DNA from: Gemmatimonadota bacterium
GTDB lineage: Bacteria; Gemmatimonadota; Gemmatimonadetes; Longimicrobiales; Gaopeijiaceae
Direction of reading: 5' to 3'
Assembly: GCA_028875075.1 (NCBI GenBank)
Contig: JAPPGF010000009.1
Coordinates: forward strand, 22,492 to 86,491
Length of the DNA stretch: 64,000 nt
Each line of letters begins with the position of its first letter. Within the stretch, counting starts at the first letter, position 1. Made by a program: the position numbers and the translations under genes. The notes below the pieces were generated by a model. It was not told the origin of the DNA, did not search any database, and was given only the letters and a program-made list of their open reading frames with translations. Positions 26,603 to 35,060 of the stretch are shown piece by piece.

Positions 26603-26618
26603 CATGTCCGTGGACATG
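26603..26618. promoter_or_regulatory. Perfect 16-bp palindrome before the hydrolase gene
   Basis: CATGTCC-GT-GGACATG is a perfect 7-2-7 inverted repeat ending 13 bases before the ATG at 26632. Its position suggests an operator or an mRNA hairpin that could mask the start. Its CATG core resembles that in the three regulatory repeats, but the rest does not match. Confidence 0.4.
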
Positions 26619-26631
26619 CGTAATTTCTAGG

Positions 26632-27735
26632 ATGCTACGCAGCGTGGTGCGGACTGTGCGCTATGCCCGGAGCTGGAAGAACGGCTCGGCGGTGTCACTC
26701 CACGAAATCAAGATCGAACGCGGTGGGACGAGCCTTCCCGCGACCTTCATTTCGCCCACGTCCTACCGCGGGGCGCTGCCCGGCTGGATCGTGTTGGGGG
26801 GCCTCACCCGCATGGGCCGCTTCCATCCGCAGCTCGTGCGCTTCGCGCACGCTCTGGCTGCGAGCGGGGCCGGTGTAATCGTTCCCGAGGTCCCGGAGTG
26901 GCGCGATCTCAGGCCTGCGCCGCGCGTCACAGTACCGACAGTCCGAGGGGCCGTGCACGCGCTCGATGCTCGTCCCGACGTCCGCGCCGGCAAGTTCGGG
27001 CTGATCGGCTTTTCCTTCGGCGGGCCTCAAGCGGCGATCGCGGCCAACCATGAGGAGTTGAGCGAACGGATCGCCGGTGTGGTCTCCTTCGGCGGCTACT
27101 GCGACATCGAGCGAACTCTCCGCTGCCAGCTTACCGGACTGCACGAGTGGGAGGGCGTAACCCGTCGCATCGATCCGGACCCGTACGGGCGCTGGGTGTT
27201 GGCGAGCAACTACTTGACCGAGATACCCGGGTACGAGGATGCCGCCGACGTGGCCGCTGCCCTGCGTCGCCTGGCGTTGACTTCGAGCGAGCAGCGAGTG
27301 CCGGCGTGGGATCCGCGCCTTGACGTGCTCAAGGGTGAGCTTCGCGCCGGCCTGGCGCCACGCCGGCAGGCGCTCTTCGACCTGTTTGCGCCGTTGGCCG
27401 CGTCACCGGTGACCAGACGAGAAGAGAGCGAGAGGATGGCGATCGATCTGGCGGGGGCGTGCCGCCGGAGCGAGCCGCTGCTCGATCCCGCACCTGAACT
27501 CCGCCGGATGCGCGTTCCCATTTATCTCTTTCACGGACGCAGCGACCGGCTCGTGCCTTACACCGAGAGCCTCCGCTTCAAGCAAGGTCTGTCCGACGGC
27601 CTCGCAGCCAACGTCACCGTGACCGGCCTGTTCGCACACACCGCGGACCACCGACCGTCATCCGTCCCCGCTCGGCTGCGCGAGGGACTGATCTTCTTTC
27701 GTGCCCTGCAGCGGATGCTCGACTCGGTGGGTTGA
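26632..27735 (+). CDS. Alpha/beta hydrolase of the dienelactone-hydrolase type
   Basis: The 367-residue protein has an alpha/beta hydrolase core: the nucleophile elbow LIGFSFGGPQAA (Ser about 128), an acid in FHGRSDRLVPYTES (about 302) and the catalytic His in LFAHTADHRPS (about 339). The segment GWIVLGGLTRMGRFHPQLVR sits where the oxyanion strand lies. Between the elbow and the acid there is an insertion of about 150 residues that could form a lid. No signal peptide is present, so it is probably cytoplasmic. The substrate is unknown. A palindrome lies just upstream. Confidence 0.82.
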   Translation: MLRSVVRTVRYARSWKNGSAVSLHEIKIERGGTSLPATFISPTSYRGALPGWIVLGGLTRMGRFHPQLVRFAHALAASGAGVIVPEVPEWRDLRPAPRVTVPTVRGAVHALDARPDVRAGKFGLIGFSFGGPQAAIAANHEELSERIAGVVSFGGYCDIERTLRCQLTGLHEWEGVTRRIDPDPYGRWVLASNYLTEIPGYEDAADVAAALRRLALTSSEQRVPAWDPRLDVLKGELRAGLAPRRQALFDLFAPLAASPVTRREESERMAIDLAGACRRSEPLLDPAPELRRMRVPIYLFHGRSDRLVPYTESLRFKQGLSDGLAANVTVTGLFAHTADHRPSSVPARLREGLIFFRALQRMLDSVG

Positions 27736-27983
27736 GAGCCAGGGTCCGGGGGGACGGACGAGAGGACGGTGTGCAGTGGAGGGACTCCAGTCGCGGTCGG
27801 TCGCGAGGGAGCCTATCGGGAACAGTTCCTGGTCGTGCTCCGCCGACATCGACGGAATCGGCACCGACGCGGCTACGATCGAGCTCTAGCACACCCCCGT
27901 GCAGCTCTGGAAGATCAGCGTAGGCCTCACCACCGCCCTTGCCGAACGCATCGCTCGTGAATCTCACGAGGAGCGCATCCCAC

Positions 27984-29204
27984 TCAACCGCTCCCCACGC
28001 CCTCGCCGCCCTCGGCCCACCACATGGCGGCCAACGCTCCCGCCCCGCAGACGCCGAAAGCGGCGATCTGGGCGTACATGGTCCCGTCGAAGCGCTGGCC
28101 GATGAGCGCGCCTAGCGGCACAGCGATGAAGATGGAGATCGAAGCGACCACTGCGGCGCCGACCCCCGCGATGTGGCCGAGGGGTTCCATCGCGAGCGCA
28201 CTAAGGTTTCCGAAGACGAGGCCCATGCAGAAGAAGACGAGGAGGAGGTAGGCCATGAAGAGCCAGAAGGGAGGAAGCCCGTCGAAGACCAGGGCCAGTG
28301 CCCACGCGAGAACCGAGACCAGCGTCATGGACACCATCGCCGCCTGTGAGAGCCGGCGCATCCCGTGCTTCATCACGAGGTAGCCGTTCACGAACGAGGC
28401 GCACCCGACGGCAAGGGCGAGGACTCCGAACCAGAGCGGAAAGAGCACCCCGGTTCGGTACCCCTCCTGAAAGATCTGCTGGGCCGAGCTGAGGTAGGCG
28501 ACGAAGGGCGCGAACACGATTGCACTGGCAAGCGTATGACCCGCCGCGGCCCGGATTCCCAGGACTTCCAAGGCGGCCCCGGCGATGGCCCGCGCGGAGA
28601 AGGGTCGCCGGCGGACGGCGGGGAGGGTTTCCGGCTGGCGAAGCGCAAACCAAGCGAATGTGATCACGGTGATGGCGATGTAGGTCGCAAATACCGCGCG
28701 CCAGCCTCCCAGCCACAGCACACCCTGGCCAAGGCCCGGAGCGACGGTGGGAACGAGGATGAACACGGCCATCACGAACGACATGAGGCGTGCCATCTGG
28801 CGGCCCGTGTACTGATCGCGCACCAGGGCGATGGTCACGATGCGCGGTCCCGCGACCCCGATTCCCTGTAGGATACGGCCCCCGATCATCACCTCGAAGG
28901 TGGGTGCGAAGATGCTCACGAGACATCCGGCCATGAACAGGACAAGGCCGGCCTGCATGGCAGGCTTCCGTCCGATGCGATCAGATAGGGGGCCAATGAG
29001 GATCTGGCCGAGCCCAAGTCCCAGGAACAGCGCCGTGATGACGTACTGGACGTCGTTGCCGCGCAATGCCCCGAGGTCGCGGCCGATCGCGGGCAGCGCC
29101 GGCAGCAGCGCGTCGGTCGAGAGCGCGGCCAGCGACATCAGGAGGGCGGCGAGGGGAACGAATTCGCCGGGACGAAGGGAGGACCCGGGCGTCGTCCGGC
29201 TCAT
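27984..29204 (-). CDS. MFS transporter, Bcr/CflA-type drug exporter
   Basis: Starting at ATG 29204 behind GGGGGGAAC, the 406-residue protein has about twelve membrane helices. The hallmarks are STDALLPALPAIGRDLG in helix 1, the loop-2 motif GPLSDRIGRKPAMQAG and RILQGIGVAGPRIVTIALVR in helix 4-5, all typical of Bcr/CflA proton-driven exporters. Its likely cargo is a toxic small molecule. A methyltransferase on the same strand is encoded upstream and could share the transcript. Confidence 0.88.
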   Translation of the reverse strand: MSRTTPGSSLRPGEFVPLAALLMSLAALSTDALLPALPAIGRDLGALRGNDVQYVITALFLGLGLGQILIGPLSDRIGRKPAMQAGLVLFMAGCLVSIFAPTFEVMIGGRILQGIGVAGPRIVTIALVRDQYTGRQMARLMSFVMAVFILVPTVAPGLGQGVLWLGGWRAVFATYIAITVITFAWFALRQPETLPAVRRRPFSARAIAGAALEVLGIRAAAGHTLASAIVFAPFVAYLSSAQQIFQEGYRTGVLFPLWFGVLALAVGCASFVNGYLVMKHGMRRLSQAAMVSMTLVSVLAWALALVFDGLPPFWLFMAYLLLVFFCMGLVFGNLSALAMEPLGHIAGVGAAVVASISIFIAVPLGALIGQRFDGTMYAQIAAFGVCGAGALAAMWWAEGGEGVGSG

Positions 29205-29344
29205 GTTCCCCCCATGCACGCCACCGCGGTGTGGTTGGCCATCTGCCCGATCATCCGTCCCTGCTGGGTGAGGTGAAGTTCGCTTCGCATCGACTTCGTG
29301 GGACGCATCGGTCGCTCGGCCTTGAATCACACGAGCGCGACGGG

Positions 29345-30376
29345 CTAGCGATTCGCGGGCACGTCGGCAACGATCAACCCGCCGACAGGCGTCCCACGCT
29401 CGGCCTCGCCTCCCAACGCCTCGAAGCTCTGGAGCTTCAACCCGCGGGCTTCGATGAACTCCCTTGCGCGCTCATGCGCGGGGGCGGCGGTCGAGATGCC
29501 GAAGTGCCAGCTCTCGCGGTAGAACGACTTGATCGCGTACTTCGCGTAGCTCCCCAGCACCACGAAGGGCTTCCGGCCAAACACGAACTCCCGGCTGAAG
29601 AAGTCGAAAGCGATGCGCGATCCGGGCGCGAGTCCCGCTACTTCACTCAGCGTCTTGTCGATCGCCGCGTCGTCGAGATACATCGTCACGCCTTCCCAGA
29701 GGATGAAGGTCGGCGAGTCCGGGTCAAACCCGTGTTCCGTTAGCGACTCCAGCCAGGACTGCTGGTTGAAGTCGGTCGGCGCGAAGACGACGTGGTCGCA
29801 GTCGATGCCGCCGGCTCGCAGGGCCTCGACCTTGGCCTCTTGCGTGGGCGGCTCGTCGACCTCGAAGAGTCTCAATGCCTCGCCGCTGTCCCGCCCGCCC
29901 AACGCGCGCAGGTCCGCTCCGCCTGGCAACGGTCCGTACGAGCGCGTGTCCCAGCCCGCGCCGAGCACGACGAACTGCCGGATCAGACTGTCCGTGGCGG
30001 CAGCAGCGGCGACGGCACTGTCGAAGAAGTGCGTGCGATGGCTGATCAAGGTCATCAGGGTCGACGGCCGCGGGCCTGGGTACGCCAGGAACGAACCCCT
30101 AAAGCCGCTCCATCTCGCCGCCAGAACCAGGGTCTCAATCATCAGCAGGACAAGGGGCGACAGCGCGGGGAGGTGAGGCGCAATTCTCTCGGCTGCCTCG
30201 TCGTTGCGGCTCGTGGTGCGGTGGAACAACAGCCGTGCCATGTAGGGCTCGTAGGCCGTACCCGAGATGCCGCGGGGCATGTTCACGAAACGGACCCGGA
30301 AGGCGTAGACCAGCGATCCAATGAGCTGGAGGGGGGAGAACACGATCGCCAGGAGGGCGAAAAGCAGGACTCTCAC
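29345..30376 (-). CDS. Class I SAM methyltransferase of the leucine-carboxyl-methyltransferase-like family
   Basis: The 343-residue product has an N-terminal hydrophobic segment (VLLFALLAIVFSPLQLIGSL) that should anchor it to the membrane. The LCM-like catalytic domain then shows RTHFFDSAV, FVVLGAGWDTRSYG (SAM motif I), FEVDEPPTQEAKVEAL and LWEGVTMYLDD. Family members methylate carboxyl or hydroxyl groups of small molecules and proteins. The substrate is unknown. The MFS exporter follows after about 140 bases on the same strand, a pairing common in small-molecule modification and export, but unproven here. Confidence 0.82.
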   Translation of the reverse strand: MRVLLFALLAIVFSPLQLIGSLVYAFRVRFVNMPRGISGTAYEPYMARLLFHRTTSRNDEAAERIAPHLPALSPLVLLMIETLVLAARWSGFRGSFLAYPGPRPSTLMTLISHRTHFFDSAVAAAAATDSLIRQFVVLGAGWDTRSYGPLPGGADLRALGGRDSGEALRLFEVDEPPTQEAKVEALRAGGIDCDHVVFAPTDFNQQSWLESLTEHGFDPDSPTFILWEGVTMYLDDAAIDKTLSEVAGLAPGSRIAFDFFSREFVFGRKPFVVLGSYAKYAIKSFYRESWHFGISTAAPAHERAREFIEARGLKLQSFEALGGEAERGTPVGGLIVADVPANR

Positions 30377-30742
30377 TGGCCGCTCTCCTTGATCGACCTC
30401 AGACCGGCGGCCAGCGCGTCAATGAACCGGGAAATGACTTGCACGACCTCTTGGTGACGTCGGGAACGGGAGACCATCTGGGCACGAGCGTATCCTAATG
30501 ATCCGAGAATAGTCCCGCGCTCTGTCGGGAAGCGGTCCGCTCACCCGCGAACTGCGGTAGAGCCTCGGAGAAGGACGAGTCGAGGAGGATGGACATGACC
30601 AGACGGATGACCGGCGCTACGTGGGGGATCGGAGTCGTCGTCGCCTGCCTGGCAGGGGCGCTCCCCGACGACACTCGTCCGAGCAGGACCGTGGTGGCGA
30701 GAAGAATCGACAGAGTAACGATGAACGGTCGAATGCACGTAG
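30377..30742. other. Intergenic region, nothing recognised
   Basis: The 366 bases upstream of the methyltransferase gene hold no frame with a family signature. They run into the LuxR-type fragment at 30743. Confidence 0.45.
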
Positions 30743-30838
30743 CTGTCCTACGACGGCGTCCGCTACCGCATGCGCAGCATCTTCGCGAAGCTCGGGGAGC
30801 GCAACAGGCTCGATGCGCGCAGGGCATCCTGCCGGAGC
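30743..30838 (+). pseudogene. Fragment of a LuxR-type helix-turn-helix
   Basis: The frame reads LSYDGVRYRMRSIFAKLGER and then NRLDAR. It resembles the recognition helix and the tail of LuxR-type DNA-binding domains, where the pattern is TV--H---IF-KLGV-NR-EA. A TAG stop lies directly before it, and the rest of the domain is absent. The match is short, so chance similarity remains possible. Confidence 0.4.
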
Positions 30839-30940
30839 CGGGGGAGCCGCCGCCGAAGCGGAGTTCGAGTTCGTGGAGTTGAAGCACCGCGCCCGGCTTC
30901 GCGGCTGTCTCGCGGGGGTCATGGTGGTCCGTCCCCAACA

Positions 30941-32257
30941 CTACTTCCTCGACCCCTCGATCCTCACACCTCCGATCCACACCCCATCGATCTCGCGGAG
31001 ATTCGCGAGGTCCGCCAGGGGATTTGCCCGCAGTACGATGAAATCCGCACGGCGTCCCTCCTCGAGCGTCCCGATGTCATCCCGGCCCAGGCATTCCGCG
31101 GCCACCGCCGTTGCCGACCGCAGGATCTGCTCTGCCGACAGCCCCGCCTCGGCCATCAGCTCGGTCTCCATGTGCTCGAAATAGCCCTGGAAGCGGCCCA
31201 TCGGGCCGGAATCGGTGCCGAACGCAACCGGGACGCCCGCCTCGACGAGCCGTGCGAGATTGTCCTGCGCGATCTCGAGGGCCCGCCCATAGGCCTCGGC
31301 GGCCCCCGATGCCCGCACCAGGGCCTGCCGCGCCGGGTCGCTGACGACCTGCACCTGCACCGAGTCCACATCGGACATCAGGAACGGATCGTCAAGGAAA
31401 TCGGGGTGCTCTCCGTAGGCGAAGGTGGACACTTCGCGCGTCAGCGTCGGCACGTAGCAGACTCCGGTCTCGAGGAAGAGCCCGATCGTCTCGTCGTCCA
31501 CCGATTCGTCCCGGATGCTGTGGGCGACAAGCCCGGTGCCGGCGCGGAGGAGGCCCTTCGCGTCCTCGTGGTAGAAGAGGTGCGAGGCCACGCGGAGGCC
31601 GTGAGTGCGGGCCCGGTCGATTACCGCCCCATATGACGCGGGACTCATCTTCGTGGTCGTGCCGAGGTTGTCGTCGACCCGGATCTTGATCCAGTCCGGA
31701 CCCGCGCGCGCGACCGCGTCGACCGCCAGGGTCAGCTCTTCCGGGTTCGCGCCCGTGACGACCGGTCCCGCAACGAGGAGCCGCGCGCGCGCCGGACCCT
31801 CCTCGCCCCAACTCGCATCCCGAAGGGCGAACGAGCCTTCCCGGTCCCCTCCCAGGCTGTTGACGCTCGTCACGCCGAAACGGGCGTAGCGCGCCAACTC
31901 CATCGCCGCGAACTCGCCGTAGGTGCCGCTCCGCTCCACGCTCCAGGTCCCGGCTACATGACCGTGCGCGTTGATCAGACCGGGGATGATGTACGACCCG
32001 CTCGCGTCCACCACGCTGACGCCGGCCGATTCGGCCGATGCAATGTCGACGTCCTCCAGCGGTTCCACCGAGATGATCCGGCCTCCACCGACCTGGACGA
32101 CCGCAGGGGCGCCCATGGGCGCGCCGGTTCCGTCCCAGACGCGGGCGCCGTGGATTACCAGATCGGCCAGCGGATCCACTGTCGACTGGCAGGCGGGTAG
32201 CCACGCGAGACCGACGACGCATAGCAGTAGGACCCGCAACTCCGGCAGGCTCACCAT
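30941..32257 (-). CDS. Metal-dependent amidohydrolase, exported lipoprotein
   Basis: The protein belongs to the imidazolonepropionase-like amidohydrolases. The likely start is ATG 32257, which gives a compact lipoprotein signal (LRVLLLCVVGLAWLPAC); ATG 32323 is an alternative. Metal ligands are visible in INAHGHV (HxH), the Lys in DWIKIRVDD, the His residues in ASHLFYHEDAK and GLVAHSIRD, and the Asp in AFGTDSGPM. The terminal sandwich includes GTLEEGRRADFIVLRANPL. It should hydrolyse cyclic amides or peptides in the periplasm. The substrate is unknown. It is transcribed in the same direction as the trans-sulfuration gene upstream. Confidence 0.88.
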   Translation of the reverse strand: MVSLPELRVLLLCVVGLAWLPACQSTVDPLADLVIHGARVWDGTGAPMGAPAVVQVGGGRIISVEPLEDVDIASAESAGVSVVDASGSYIIPGLINAHGHVAGTWSVERSGTYGEFAAMELARYARFGVTSVNSLGGDREGSFALRDASWGEEGPARARLLVAGPVVTGANPEELTLAVDAVARAGPDWIKIRVDDNLGTTTKMSPASYGAVIDRARTHGLRVASHLFYHEDAKGLLRAGTGLVAHSIRDESVDDETIGLFLETGVCYVPTLTREVSTFAYGEHPDFLDDPFLMSDVDSVQVQVVSDPARQALVRASGAAEAYGRALEIAQDNLARLVEAGVPVAFGTDSGPMGRFQGYFEHMETELMAEAGLSAEQILRSATAVAAECLGRDDIGTLEEGRRADFIVLRANPLADLANLREIDGVWIGGVRIEGSRK

Positions 32258-32522
32258 GCGGACTCTCTTGCAATTCGAGGCGGACGGCCGCTGCGAGGCC
32301 ATTGCGGATCTCTTCATGATCATCTCTTCCTCTACTGCCTCAGCGGTGCAATGTCCCCGTGTCCCAGGCGGCATCGGCCTTCCGATGGCTACGGCGATTC
32401 TGACTGTCCTCTACCCGGAAGACTCAAGGACACTTGGCGCGGCGACGGCAGGGCGGGGAAGCCGGCGGCCCTTGTGGTGGAAGACGGTAACGGAGCACTT
32501 CGGGGTCGAAGGCTAGCGGTGC

Positions 32523-32668
32523 CGAGCCGATCGGCTGCAGGTTCCTCCAGCTTGAGCCAGATCTCGGGCCCCTCGTCGACTCCGAGCCGCACCAGCGGAG
32601 TGCGGGAGAGCCGCCGCGTAGACCCGCTCGCGCGCCGCCTCGATCTCCTGGAGGCCGGGGGCGTTCAT
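32523..32668 (-). pseudogene. N-terminal remnant of a PLP-dependent threonine/serine dehydratase
   Basis: ATG 32668 overlaps the stop of the trans-sulfuration gene (ATGA). The product begins MNAPGLQEIEAARERVYAAA. After a one-base shift the next frame gives LSRTPLVRLGVDEGPEIWLK, then LE, and after a second one-base shift NLQPIGS. This is the TPLVR---------LKLENLQP-GSFK pattern of threonine dehydratase and serine racemase, broken just before the PLP lysine. The rest of the enzyme is gone. It was once coupled to the upstream gene in one operon. Confidence 0.6.
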
Positions 32669-33867
32669 GCGGTCGCGCTCGCGACCGACCTGGGCAGGCT
32701 CGCCAGCGCCCCCGCGAAATCGGCGGCCAGATCCTCCGAACTCTCCAGTCCGGTCGAGAAGCGGATGAGGTCATCCCTGATCCCGGCCCTGGCTCTCTCT
32801 TCGGCGGAGAGGCCCGCGTGGATGGCGGCGGCGGGCCGCACGACGAGCGACTCCGGGCCGCCGAGGCTCGCCGCGACCATCGGGATCGTAAGAGCGGACA
32901 TGAAGGCCTCGGCCGCGTCGACCCCGCCCTCGAGCTCGAACGACATCATTCCGCCGAAACCGTCGAAGAGACGCGCGGCCCGCTCGTGCTGGGCGTGGCT
33001 CGCCAGTCCCGGATAGTGCACCACCGACACCGCCGGGTGCGCTTCGAGGAGCGCGGCGAGGCGCCCGGCCGACTGGTTCTGCTCCCGGACCCGCACGCTG
33101 AGCGTCTTCAGCCCTCGCTCGAGCAGGAAAGCCGCGTGCGGATCGAGGGTGCCGCCCAAGTGGTCGTGCAGCACCTTCACGCGGCGCACGAGGTCGGCGG
33201 GTCCCGCCACGCTTCCAGCGACGATGTCGCTGTGCCCGTTCATGTACTTCGTGCAGCTCTCGAGCACGAGATCGAAGCCGATTTCCGCCGGCCTGAAGTT
33301 GATCGGGCTCGCGAACGTGTTGTCAATCAGCGTCACGAGTCCGTGCTCTCGCGCGAAAGCCACGACCGCTTCGAGATCCGCCACCTGCACGAGCGGATTC
33401 GTGAGCGTCTCCACGTACATCGCCCGCGTGGTCGGCTTCAACTGTGCGGCCCAGCTCGACCGGTCCTGGGGATCGATCACGGTGTGCTCGATCCGGAAGC
33501 GTGGAAGGTCCTGTTGCAGGAAGGCGGCCGTGCCCCCGTAGAGCGTGTCCTGCACGAGCACGTGATCCCCCGACGACAGCACCGTGAGCAGCGACCCCGA
33601 GATCGCCGCCATCCCGCTGCCGAGGACGAGGGCCGCCTCCGTCCGCTCGAGCGCCGCGATGCGCTCTCCCAGCACGCGATGGTTCGGGGTCGTGCTTAGC
33701 CGGATGTAGCCGATGTCGTGGTAGTCCTCGCCACGCAGCTCATAGTTCGCCGTCTGGTAGATCGGCGTGACGACGGCTCCCTCGGGCCTCGGCTCCTGTT
33801 CGCCCGCATGCACGGCATCCGTCGATGCCGCCCTGTCCCGCCGGGCTCCATCTCTCTTTCCCGTCAT
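32665..33867 (-). CDS. PLP-dependent trans-sulfuration enzyme (cystathionine gamma-synthase/lyase family)
   Basis: The 400-residue protein is a Cys/Met-metabolism PLP enzyme: TPIYQTANYELRG near the start, YIRLSTTPNHRVLGERIAAL, ALVLGSGMAAISGSLLTVLS, VETLTNPLVQVADLEAV, LIDNTFASP and the PLP lysine in ESCTKYMNGHSDIVAG (about residue 208), ending with IRFSTGLESSEDLAADF. It makes or cleaves cystathionine or a related gamma-substituted amino acid; the exact reaction cannot be fixed from motifs. A dehydratase remnant that overlaps its stop suggests an old sulfur-amino-acid/2-oxobutyrate operon. Confidence 0.9.
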   Translation of the reverse strand: MTGKRDGARRDRAASTDAVHAGEQEPRPEGAVVTPIYQTANYELRGEDYHDIGYIRLSTTPNHRVLGERIAALERTEAALVLGSGMAAISGSLLTVLSSGDHVLVQDTLYGGTAAFLQQDLPRFRIEHTVIDPQDRSSWAAQLKPTTRAMYVETLTNPLVQVADLEAVVAFAREHGLVTLIDNTFASPINFRPAEIGFDLVLESCTKYMNGHSDIVAGSVAGPADLVRRVKVLHDHLGGTLDPHAAFLLERGLKTLSVRVREQNQSAGRLAALLEAHPAVSVVHYPGLASHAQHERAARLFDGFGGMMSFELEGGVDAAEAFMSALTIPMVAASLGGPESLVVRPAAAIHAGLSAEERARAGIRDDLIRFSTGLESSEDLAADFAGALASLPRSVASATA

Positions 33868-33965
33868 GTCTCGAACCTCCGAATCGACCGTCGTTATCCG
33901 CTACGACGTTCTCCGTGTGTTAGGGAGCGCAAAGAAGGGTCAGCTCGAACCGACCCGCGTTCCTA

Positions 33966-33994
33966 TTGACAGACCCTAAGTTTCCTGCGATACT
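33966..33994 (+). promoter_or_regulatory. Strong sigma-70-like promoter of the cold-shock gene
   Basis: A consensus TTGACA (33966-33971), a 17-base spacer and GATACT (33989-33994) precede the cold-shock gene by about 190 bases. The predicted start near 34001 would give the long leader typical of cold-shock mRNAs. Confidence 0.6.
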
Positions 33995-34041
33995 TTCTGC
34001 TGCCTGATAATTACAATTGGTGTACCTAAGTCCTGCAAAGA

Positions 34042-34079
34042 GGTGGCGGTCCCATCTTAGCGGCCGCCACCCATTTTTT
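34042..34079 (+). terminator. Hairpin plus T6 in the cold-shock leader, terminator or attenuator
   Basis: GGTGGCGG (34042-34049) and CCGCCACC (34064-34071) form a perfect 8-bp stem with a 14-base loop. CCATTTTTT follows. This is a factor-independent terminator shape placed inside the predicted leader, about 40 bases after transcription start. With no plus-strand gene upstream to terminate, an attenuator controlling the cold-shock gene is the simplest reading. Confidence 0.6.
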
Positions 34080-34191
34080 GTTTCTGTGGCCAAACAAGGT
34101 CACGCACTGCGCGGGGATTCCGCGCACATCAAGAAGTCGGCAAGTACGTATCCTCGTAACTCCGACTCGAAAAACCAAGGGAGCGCGATCG

Positions 34192-34401
34192 ATGCGTACC
34201 AAGGGACAAGTAAAGTGGTTCAACGACCAGAAGGGGTTCGGCTTCATCACGCCTGACGACGGAAGCAAGGACTGTTTCGTCCATCATAGCGCGATTCAGA
34301 CCGAGGGTTTCCGGACGCTCGCCGAAGGAGCCGCGGTTGAGTTCGACGTTGTGCAGGGCCAGAAGGGTCCCGCTGCAGAGAACGTGGTCGTCTCAGCCTA
34401 G
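34192..34401 (+). CDS. Cold-shock domain protein (CspA family)
   Basis: The 69-residue protein is a single cold-shock domain: [20 protein letters not shown] with RNP-1 (KGFGFI), DCFVHHSAI with RNP-2 (CFVHH), and a conserved [20 protein letters not shown] end. ATG 34192 follows AAGGGAG. It binds single-stranded RNA and DNA and melts mRNA structure. It has its own promoter, a long leader with a hairpin/T-tract and a strong terminator, so it is a separate, probably post-transcriptionally controlled gene. Confidence 0.96.
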   Translation: MRTKGQVKWFNDQKGFGFITPDDGSKDCFVHHSAIQTEGFRTLAEGAAVEFDVVQGQKGPAAENVVVSA

Positions 34402-34422
34402 CGCTGTTGAACCTAGCAACGA

Positions 34423-34457
34423 CGGGCCGCTCCGAAGTTCTCGGGGCGGCCCGTTTT
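34423..34457 (+). terminator. Factor-independent terminator after the cold-shock gene
   Basis: CGGGCCGC (34423-34430) pairs with GCGGCCCG (34446-34453) and is followed directly by TTTT. It lies 22 bases after the cold-shock stop codon. Confidence 0.85.
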
Positions 34458-34494
34458 CTCATGGCTGCCGTGGAGTAGGCCGCACGTCACACGA

Positions 34495-34789
34495 CGCTGC
34501 TGGTACCGGATGGCCGCCAAGCAGGGCTACGTCGAAGCGCAGTACAACCTCGGGCGCATGTACTACCTGGGGGGACGTGTCTCGGGGAGCACCCGAGCGC
34601 CGCCGCTACGGCCCCAATGCCGTGCTCTCGCATATGTGGTTCAACATCGGCGTTGCGAACGGAGACAAGGGGGACGCTAGGTACTTCCGGGACGACCTAG
34701 AGCGGGGCATGACCCGCTCTAAGATCGTCCGCGCTCAAGAGCTGGCCCTTGCGTGCGTAGCGTCCGATTACGAGGGCTGCGGGGGGTGA
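34495..34789 (+). pseudogene. Sel1-repeat protein remnant, N-terminally truncated and frameshifted
   Basis: One frame gives WYRMAAKQGYVEAQYNLGRM followed by YYLGG, a clear Sel1/TPR-like repeat. The neighbouring frame continues with DVSRGAPERRRYGP and LSHMWFNIGVANGDKGDARY, then MTRSKIVRAQELALACVASD, the usual Sel1-protein ending. Removing one base from the G6 run at 34569-34574 joins the two. There is no start codon with a signal peptide upstream; the cold-shock terminator region lies there instead. The gene has therefore lost its front end as well as its frame. Confidence 0.65.
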
Positions 34790-34923
34790 ACCGGGAGCGG
34801 CGGGTTCTGGCGTGGGCGGTGGCTCTGCTCGCACTGAGCGCGGCCCCCGCAAGTGCCCGAGCTCGACCCGCGTTCGACGTCCTGCGCGAGCAGCTGGAGG
34901 CGCAAGCGGCAGGCGGAGGCTGA
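34786..34923 (+). CDS. Possible 45-aa secreted peptide coupled to the Sel1 remnant
   Basis: GTG 34786 overlaps the TGA of the Sel1 remnant (GTGA). The product has a good signal peptide (RRVLAWAVALLALSAAPASA) and a short mature part ARPAFDVLREQLEAQAAGG. It may be a real small secreted peptide or the first residues of a truncated exported protein, since it lies just before the tRNA scar. Confidence 0.35.
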   Translation: MNRERRVLAWAVALLALSAAPASARARPAFDVLREQLEAQAAGGG

Positions 34924-35060
34924 GGTCGGCCCCACTACATGTTCCAGCACATGTTGGTAGTCGGAATCCTGCGGCAAACCGGGTCGTAAGTCCGCCATTT
35001 CAGCGAAGAATGCTCCGGGGCTTCGCTGCTTCTGCGGAAAGCGGGACGACAGATGTAGAG

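Noticed and set aside
30840..30960. Lamin-tail-like peptide EFEFVELKHRAR
   Set aside because: Too short and isolated; no surrounding domain and no start codon, so chance is more likely.
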